From positions 1 through 10,163 of the forward strand of contig DASZPL010000162.1 of the NCBI GenBank assembly GCA_035550315.1: a stretch of DNA of 10,163 bases, in the 5' to 3' direction. This stretch comes from DASZPL01 sp035550315. Its GTDB lineage: Bacteria; Actinomycetota; Actinomycetes; JAFAQI01. Positions within the stretch are counted from its first letter, which is position 1. The number at the start of each line of letters is the position of its first letter. Made by a program: the position numbers and the translations under genes. This document shows, in pieces, positions 6,480-10,163 of this stretch. The notes beneath the pieces were generated by a model that saw nothing but the letters and a program-made list of their open reading frames with translations, made no database searches and was not told the DNA's origin.

Positions 6480-6704
6480 GTGGAGGTCAGGATCGGCGTC
6501 AAGGGCGTCGCGCGCGAGCTGTCGTTCGAGAGCGCGGAAGCCGCCGACGCGGTGCAGAAGACGGTGGAGAAGGCACTCAAAGACGGCGCCCCGACGGTGA
6601 CGCTGGTCGACGAGAAGGGCCGCCGCGTCGTCGTTGCGACCGACAAGCTCGCCTACGTCGAGATCGCCGAGTCCGACAGCCGCCGCGTCGGCTTCGGCCT
6701 CTAA
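6480..6704 (+). CDS. DUF3107 family protein (TB9.4 / Rv3208A-like)
   Basis: The 74-residue protein MEVRIGVKG...RRVGFGL matches the actinobacterial DUF3107 family from end to end. It has the opening beta strand EVRIGV, the ARELSFES turn, a helix (about 20-36), the strand pair PTVTLVDEKGRRVVVATDKLAYVEI, and the near-invariant ending RRVGFG. M. tuberculosis TB9.4 is the member I recall, known as a small culture-filtrate antigen; the biochemical role of the family is unknown. Start choice is clear because homology begins at the first codon, and it is read as leaderless. Its neighbour upstream is the TetR gene, a conserved pairing. Its stop is followed by a C-rich tract and then a palindrome, a likely 3'-end signal. 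Confidence 0.94.
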   Translation: MEVRIGVKGVARELSFESAEAADAVQKTVEKALKDGAPTVTLVDEKGRRVVVATDKLAYVEIAESDSRRVGFGL

Positions 6705-6742
6705 CCCCCACCCACCCCGCACCCCTCACCCCTCACCCCCCC
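6705..6742 (+). other. C-run tract after DUF3107 stop (G-quadruplex motif on minus strand; rut-like RNA)
   Basis: C-runs at 6705-6709, 6711-6713, 6715-6718, 6722-6725, 6729-6732 and 6736-6742 with only two G in the segment start directly after the TAA. The minus strand meets the quadruplex rule. The mRNA would be C-rich and unstructured, as expected for Rho loading. Confidence 0.6.
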
Positions 6743-6752
6743 GCCACCACCT

Positions 6753-6817
6753 CCGCCGAGTGCGACGAAACTCGCGTTCCGGCGGCCGAGAAACGCCAAC
6801 TTCGTCGCACTCGGCGG
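6753..6817. repeat. Palindromic intergenic element, copy A
   Basis: Arms 6753-6769 and 6801-6817 are perfect 17-bp reverse complements (core GAGTGCGACGAA). Pairing continues inside with interruptions, including 6774-6778 with 6792-6796 (GCGTT). The left arm continues into a stretch that is identical, inverted, to the right arm of the copy at 7830-7892 over 24 bp (6757-6780 versus 7866-7889). It lies between DUF3107 and the DUF559 gene. Confidence 0.88.
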
Positions 6818-6869
6818 GGGTTGTGGACGCTCGCCGCGCGAGTCCGACCGATCACGCCACGCTGCACCC

Positions 6870-7763
6870 ATGCCGCGCGTCGGAGTGCCCGCACACCTCA
6901 GGGACGTGCCGTTCACGTGGGCGCAGGCGCGCGCGGCCGGTCTCACCCACAGCGCGCTGCGAAGCGACCCATGGCGCCACGTGCTGCGTGATGTGTGGGC
7001 GCACCGCGACCTCTCGGATACCCGCGCGTTTCGACTCGAAGCCGCCAAGTTGGTGCTCACCCCCAACGCCGTTTGCTGCGGCGCGACGGCGGCTTGGCTG
7101 TTCGGAAGCGACGTCCAGCGCATCGCAGATCTCGATCTGCGCGTGTCGTTCCCTCGCGGCAAACGGCAACGGCCCCGTGCTGGTCTCGTCGTCTGTCAGG
7201 AAACGTTGCGTCCAAGCGAGATCGTGAGCCTTGGCGGCGTCCAACTCACGTCACCGCTCAGGACCGTTTTCGATTGCCTGCGCTGGCTGCGCGATCCGGA
7301 GGGTCTCGTCGTCGCCGACGCCTTGACTCACGCGGGACTTGTGCAACTACCCGAGCTCGGTTGCTACCTCAGGAACGTCAAGGGCCTTCGCAACGTACGT
7401 CGCGCGCGGGCCTACTTCGACGACATTGAGCCGAAGGCCGAGTCGCCGATGGAGACGCGAGGCCGGGTTCGACTGGTTCGCAATGGGCTGCCACGCCCGG
7501 AAGCGCAGATCGTCGTGCGCGATCGAAATGGCCGGTTCGTTGGCCGGCTGGATATGGGCTATCGCGAGCAGCTGACCGCGATCGAGTACGACGGCGCCGA
7601 CCACTGGCTGCGCCGCCGCGAGGACGACCGGAGACGTGACAACATCCGCGCGCTCGGCTGGGACGTGATCGTGATCAGTGCCGACGACGTGTACTCCCGC
7701 GAGATGACGCTCGAAGCTGCCGTTTGGCGCTCGTTGCGCCGCAATGCCGAACGCTCCGCCTAA
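6870..7763 (+). CDS. AbiEi-like N-terminus with DUF559 (Vsr/PD-(D/E)XK-type) nuclease-fold C-terminus
   Basis: This 297-residue protein follows a plan common in actinomycetes. Residues about 10-50 resemble the winged-helix start of AbiEi-type antitoxins (PFTWAQARAAGLTHSALRS). A middle domain (about 55-185) contains CCGATAAWLFG and LTSPLRTVFDCLRW. The C-terminal DUF559/Vsr-like domain (about 190-290) has ESPMETR, D228 in VGRLDMGY, E239 and D241 in IEYDGADHW, and DNIRALGWDVIVIS, an arrangement compatible with an active restriction-endonuclease fold. Activity and target are unknown. No toxin (AbiEii) partner is adjacent, so it is not an evident toxin-antitoxin pair. The ATG at 6870 has no visible ribosome binding site; GTG at 6885 is an alternative. 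It sits within an otherwise conserved gene block and is flanked by two inverted copies of one palindrome family, which suggests later insertion. Confidence 0.85.
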   Translation: MPRVGVPAHLRDVPFTWAQARAAGLTHSALRSDPWRHVLRDVWAHRDLSDTRAFRLEAAKLVLTPNAVCCGATAAWLFGSDVQRIADLDLRVSFPRGKRQRPRAGLVVCQETLRPSEIVSLGGVQLTSPLRTVFDCLRWLRDPEGLVVADALTHAGLVQLPELGCYLRNVKGLRNVRRARAYFDDIEPKAESPMETRGRVRLVRNGLPRPEAQIVVRDRNGRFVGRLDMGYREQLTAIEYDGADHWLRRREDDRRRDNIRALGWDVIVISADDVYSREMTLEAAVWRSLRRNAERSA

Positions 7764-7784
7764 CGAGATCCCCGCGCCTCCCCT

Positions 7785-7829
7785 CGTCCATCACACCCCC
7801 GTCCATCACACCCCCGTCCATCACACCCT
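7785..7829 (+). repeat. Three tandem copies of a 15-bp unit
   Basis: The unit CGTCCATCACACCCC occurs at 7785-7799 and 7800-7814 exactly, and at 7815-7829 with a final T instead of C. It lies 21 bp after the DUF559 stop and directly abuts the palindrome at 7830. A 15-bp unit without spacers is not CRISPR; slippage-generated satellite is likely. Confidence 0.9.
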
Positions 7830-7892
7830 CGTCGAGTGCGACGAACCTTGCGTTCGTCGACGCTTGGAACGCGAGTTTCGTCGCACTCGACG
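7830..7892. repeat. Palindromic intergenic element, copy B
   Basis: Arms 7830-7845 and 7877-7892 are perfect 16-bp reverse complements (core GAGTGCGACGAA). After one mismatch (7846/7876) pairing continues 7847-7855 with 7867-7875, including one G-T pair, leaving an 11-base loop. It sits between the convergent DUF559 and ferritin-like genes, where it could act on both transcripts. It is the same family as the element at 6753-6817, in the opposite orientation. Confidence 0.9.
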
Positions 7893-7893
7893 C

Positions 7894-7926
7894 AAAGAAA
7901 AGAGGGAGGGAAGGGGGAAGAGGAAG
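7894..7926 (+). other. 33-base polypurine tract
   Basis: Only A and G occur from 7894 to 7926. In the minus-strand transcript of the ferritin-like gene this is a pure pyrimidine, C/U-rich segment lying between the stop codon (7932-7934) and the palindrome, paralleling the C-rich tracts beside the other two palindromes. Confidence 0.7.
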
Positions 7927-7931
7927 CGGGG

Positions 7932-8606
7932 TTAGGCGTGGAGGCCTAGGGACTCCATGCGTTCGCTGTGGCGTTGGGTCAGCCGGGCGAGCAACTCGCC
8001 GACGGCGACCAGGTCGCCGACGCCGCCGACGATCAGGCGCGCCAACGTGTCGCGGTCGACGGCGACGCGTTGCGCCTGCACCAGCGCCTCGCCGACCAGC
8101 CGCCGGCCCCACAGCGCGAGCCGCCCGGCGACCGCGGGATCCTCCGCGATCGCGGCGCGCACGTTCTCCACCGCGAACTCGGCGTGCCCGGTGTCGCCGA
8201 GTACGTCGACGACGAGCGCGCGCGTCTCCGAGTCCATCAGCTCGGCGACCTCGCGGTAGAAGTCGGCGGCGAAGCCGTCGCCGACGTACGCCTTGACCAG
8301 ACCCTCCAACCAGTCGGCCGGCGTCGTCGAGTCGTGAAACGCATCCAGCGGCTCGACGAACGGTCGCATCGCGTCGTTCGGGTCGACGCCGAGCGACACC
8401 AACCGCTCGCGCAGCACCTCGAAGTGCCCGAACTCCGCCACCGCCATCGCGCCGAGCGCCGCCTTGTCGTCGAGCGTCGGCGCGAGCGACGCATCGCCCG
8501 CCAGCCGCTCGAACGCGGTGAGCTCGGCGTACGCCAGCACCCCGAGCAGGTCGACCACGGCCATCCGACGGTCGTCGTCGGTCATCGGCTCGGTCCAGTC
8601 GGTCAT
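7932..8606 (-). CDS. Ferritin-like fold protein (MiaE-like, Rv3210c-like)
   Basis: The 224-residue, almost all-helical protein has the layout of the actinobacterial ferritin-like family related to the tRNA hydroxylase MiaE. Candidate diiron ligands are E28 in the first helix (AYAELTAFERL), the E58-x2-H61 pair in AVAEFGHFEVL, E119/E122 in FYREVAELMD, and D138-x2-H141 in VLGDTGHAEFAV, where classical carboxylate-bridged proteins would have ExxH. Whether it binds iron or hydroxylates tRNA is not established. The C-terminal helix bundle (about 155-215) completes the length normal for the family. The ATG at 8606 has only a weak purine signal, and -10-like boxes lie close upstream, so the leader is very short; ATG at codon 8 is an alternative start. 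It is divergent from the helicase, an arrangement I recall as conserved in mycobacteria. Confidence 0.88.
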   Translation of the reverse strand: MTDWTEPMTDDDRRMAVVDLLGVLAYAELTAFERLAGDASLAPTLDDKAALGAMAVAEFGHFEVLRERLVSLGVDPNDAMRPFVEPLDAFHDSTTPADWLEGLVKAYVGDGFAADFYREVAELMDSETRALVVDVLGDTGHAEFAVENVRAAIAEDPAVAGRLALWGRRLVGEALVQAQRVAVDRDTLARLIVGGVGDLVAVGELLARLTQRHSERMESLGLHA

Positions 8607-8616
8607 CGTCCGGAAG

Positions 8617-8645
8617 GTTACTAACAGCTAGAGTGTTGGTTAGTA
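8617..8645. promoter_or_regulatory. Overlapping divergent promoters, ferritin-like gene / helicase
   Basis: TACTAAC (8619-8625) and GTTAGTA (8639-8645) form a 7-bp inverted repeat. Each arm provides the same -10-like hexamer TTAGTA reading outward: plus strand 8640-8645, minus strand 8624-8619. The plus box has a possible -35 (GTTACT, 8617-8622) at 17 bp, which overlaps the opposing -10. A second minus-strand candidate, TAACCT (8620-8615), ends eight bases before the ATG. Predicted helicase transcription starts near 8652. Confidence 0.45.
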
Positions 8646-8651
8646 CGACGA

Positions 8652-8787
8652 ACGAACACACCGCGGAGAGCCGTGGTGTCGGTCCCCCACAAACCGTTTT
8701 GTGGGCGCGGGCCGACGCAAGCAAGTTGCGGACTCTGCACCTAGATGGACCGGCGTCGCCGCCGGGCCAGACCTGGAGTCCGACTCA
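8652..8787 (+). promoter_or_regulatory. Structured 5' leader of the helicase mRNA, candidate cis-regulatory RNA
   Basis: Hand pairing finds four successive helices. A: 8658-8666 with 8671-8679, nine pairs with one G-U and an AGAG loop. B: 8678-8685 with 8709-8716, continuing as 8686-8693 with 8698-8705, sixteen pairs with one G-U, a three-base bulge and a CCGT loop. C: 8716-8720 with 8726-8730 (CGCAA/TTGCG). D: 8729-8735 with 8776-8782 (CGGACTC/GAGTCCG), which buries most of the GGAG ribosome binding site at 8775-8778. C and D share 8729-8730 and so compete at their ends. I know no named RNA family matching it. No computed energies are available. Confidence 0.5.
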
Positions 8788-10163
8788 GTGAAGAGCTTTG
8801 CCGAACTCGGCGTTGCCGAGGACATCGTTGCCACCCTTGCCGGCCACGGCATCACCGAACCGTTCCCGATCCAAGCGCTCACCGTGCCGCTCGCGATCAA
8901 GGGCCACGACCTGATCGGTCAGGCCCGCACCGGCACCGGCAAGACGCTGGCGTTCACCATCCCGACGCTGCAGGCGGTCGAGGCGCAGCGCGCCGACGGC
9001 AAGCCGCAGGCCCTCGTCGTCGCGCCGACCCGCGAGCTCGCCAGCCAGGTCGCCCGCGACATCGATCTCGCCGGTGCGCCCCGCGGCGCCCGGGTCGTCG
9101 TGATCTACGGCGGCCGCGCCTACGAACCGCAGATCGAGGCGCTGAAGACCGGCGTCGACATCGTGGTCGGTACGCCGGGACGGCTGCTCGACCTGGTCGG
9201 GCAACGCGCCCTCGACCTCTCGCACGTCAAGGTGCTGGTGCTGGACGAGGCCGACGAGATGCTCGACCTCGGCTTCCTGCCTGACGTGGAGCGGATCGTC
9301 GCGCAGCTGCCGGAAGTGCGCCAGACGATGCTGTTCTCCGCGACCATGCCGGGCCCGGTCGTGGCGCTGGCTCGTCGCTACCTGCGCCACCCGACGCACG
9401 TGCGGGCGGAGTCGCCGGAGGAGAGCGCGACCGTCCCGACCACCAGCCAGTTCGTCTTCCGGGCGCACCACCTCGACAAGCCGGAGGTGCTGGCGCGAGT
9501 GATGCAGGCCGACGGCCGGGGCCTCGCGATGGTGTTCACCCGCACCAAGCGGTCGGCCGACCGGATCGCCGCCGATCTGACCGAGCGCGGCTTCGCGGCC
9601 GCCGCCGTGCACGGCGACCTGGGCCAGGGCGCGCGCGAGCGGGCGCTGCGCGCGTTCCGCAACGGCAAGGTCGACATCCTGGTCGCAACCGACGTCGCGG
9701 CGCGCGGCATCGATATCGCCGGCGTCACCCACGTCGTGAACTACGAGTGCCCCGACGACGAGAAGACCTACCTGCACCGGATCGGCCGCACCGGCCGCGC
9801 CGGCGAGACCGGGTGCGCGGTGACCTTCGTCGACTGGGCCGACGGCTACCGCTGGGGCATGATCAACAAGGCACTGGACCTGCCGTTCCCGGAGCCGGAG
9901 GAGACGTACTCGACCTCCGACGTGCTCTACGAGGAGCTCGACATCCCGCGCACCGCCACCGGCCGGCTGCCGAAGGCGCAGCGCACCCGCGCCGGCCTCG
10001 ACGCCGAACTGCTCGAGGACCTCGGCGAGACCGGCCGTCGGGCGCCCGCCGGGCGCGAGCGCGGCCAGTCCACCCGCACCGGCTCCGGCGCACGGCGCGA
10101 GCCAAGCCAACCGCGCGAATCCCGCGACCAACCGCCGGCGAGCGGCCAGCGCCGGCGGCGTCG
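8788..10163 (+). CDS. rhlE: DEAD-box ATP-dependent RNA helicase (Rv3211/RhlE-like), 3' truncated by window
   Basis: This RNA helicase unwinds short duplexes and remodels RNA or ribonucleoproteins. The frame runs 458 codons to the window edge without a stop. Motifs in order: Q motif with F4 and PFPIQ (25-29), I ARTGTGKT (46-53), Ia APTREL (79-84), GG (108-109), Ib TPGR (129-132), II DEAD (153-156), III SAT (184-186), IV-like MVFTRTK (248-254), HGDLGQ (275-280), V ATDVAARGIDI (300-310) and VI HRIGRTGR (330-337). All are intact. The helicase core ends near residue 385; beyond about 415 the chain turns Arg/Gly/Pro/Ser-rich, a basic RNA-binding type tail that continues out of the window. The GTG at 8788 has GGAG nine bases upstream. 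The symbol rests on remembered synteny with M. tuberculosis and is less certain than the family. Confidence 0.95.
   Translation, partial: MKSFAELGVAEDIVATLAGHGITEPFPIQALTVPLAIKGHDLIGQARTGTGKTLAFTIPTLQAVEAQRADGKPQALVVAPTRELASQVARDIDLAGAPRGARVVVIYGGRAYEPQIEALKTGVDIVVGTPGRLLDLVGQRALDLSHVKVLVLDEADEMLDLGFLPDVERIVAQLPEVRQTMLFSATMPGPVVALARRYLRHPTHVRAESPEESATVPTTSQFVFRAHHLDKPEVLARVMQADGRGLAMVFTRTKRSADRIAADLTERGFAAAAVHGDLGQGARERALRAFRNGKVDILVATDVAARGIDIAGVTHVVNYECPDDEKTYLHRIGRTGRAGETGCAVTFVDWADGYRWGMINKALDLPFPEPEETYSTSDVLYEELDIPRTATGRLPKAQRTRAGLDAELLEDLGETGRRAPAGRERGQSTRTGSGARREPSQPRESRDQPPASGQRRRR

Noticed and set aside
6870..7763. Complete AbiE-type toxin-antitoxin system
   Set aside because: Only the AbiEi-like half is present; both neighbours are unrelated (DUF3107 and ferritin-like), with no nucleotidyltransferase toxin.
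7785..7892. CRISPR array
   Set aside because: The repeat unit is only 15 bp with no spacers, and no cas genes are nearby.
7675..8724. 349-codon minus-strand frame across the ferritin-like gene, palindrome and tandem repeat
   Set aside because: Repetitive Arg/Gly translation and passage through intergenic repeats; the overlapping ferritin-like frame has the real domain.
8745..9284. ATG-started plus frame or leader peptide (MDRRRRR) ahead of the helicase
   Set aside because: It is out of frame with the helicase, has no ribosome binding site, and continues as a shadow through helicase motifs. A short arginine leader peptide cannot be excluded but has no support.
8785..10131. 448-codon minus-strand open frame opposite the helicase
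   Set aside because: It is antisense to a gene with every DEAD-box motif intact; its His/Arg/Val/Gly-rich composition is the usual shadow of high-GC coding DNA.

Overview
This is a high-GC window whose genes are typical of an actinomycete: GTG starts, short or absent leaders, a lysine-tailed Ku, DUF3107, and a MiaE-like ferritin-fold protein divergent from a DEAD-box helicase. From memory, the order TetR / DUF3107 / ferritin-like / DEAD-box helicase matches Mycobacterium tuberculosis Rv3208, Rv3208A, Rv3210c and Rv3211, so the right half looks like a conserved actinobacterial block. Genus cannot be decided from the sequence.

Layout. The left end (1-1197, minus strand) holds the 5' part of a Pro/Ala-rich coiled-coil protein and a small protein of unknown function. 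Next comes the non-homologous end-joining region. ku (1265-2263, minus) diverges across only 41 bp from a plus-strand run with tiny gaps: a nine-helix DMT-type membrane protein (2305-3195), a phosphoesterase-ligase (3205-4653) and a LigD-type primase-polymerase (4643-5563). LigD activities that are one protein in mycobacteria are therefore split over two overlapping genes here. The same run continues into a 61-residue acidic protein (5588-5773) overlapping a TetR regulator (5770-6393). DUF3107 (6480-6704) has its own leaderless-type promoter. A solitary AbiEi-like/DUF559 nuclease-fold gene (6870-7763) follows, then the ferritin-like gene (7932-8606, minus) and the helicase (8788 to window end, plus, truncated).

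How they work together. Ku binds and bridges broken DNA ends. The polymerase fills or adds nucleotides, the phosphoesterase trims 3' ends and the ligase seals. The second half is general RNA or stress biology and has no obvious functional tie to end joining.

The unexplained structure is mostly between genes. There are three 63-73 bp near-perfect palindromes (1152-1224, 6753-6817, 7830-7892), each preceded on the coding strand of the upstream gene by a C- or pyrimidine-rich tract. The last two belong to one family, lie in opposite orientation and flank the DUF559 gene. The helicase mRNA leader (about 8652-8787) can fold into a chain of stem-loops ending in a helix that pairs with the ribosome binding site, making it a candidate cis-acting RNA switch.
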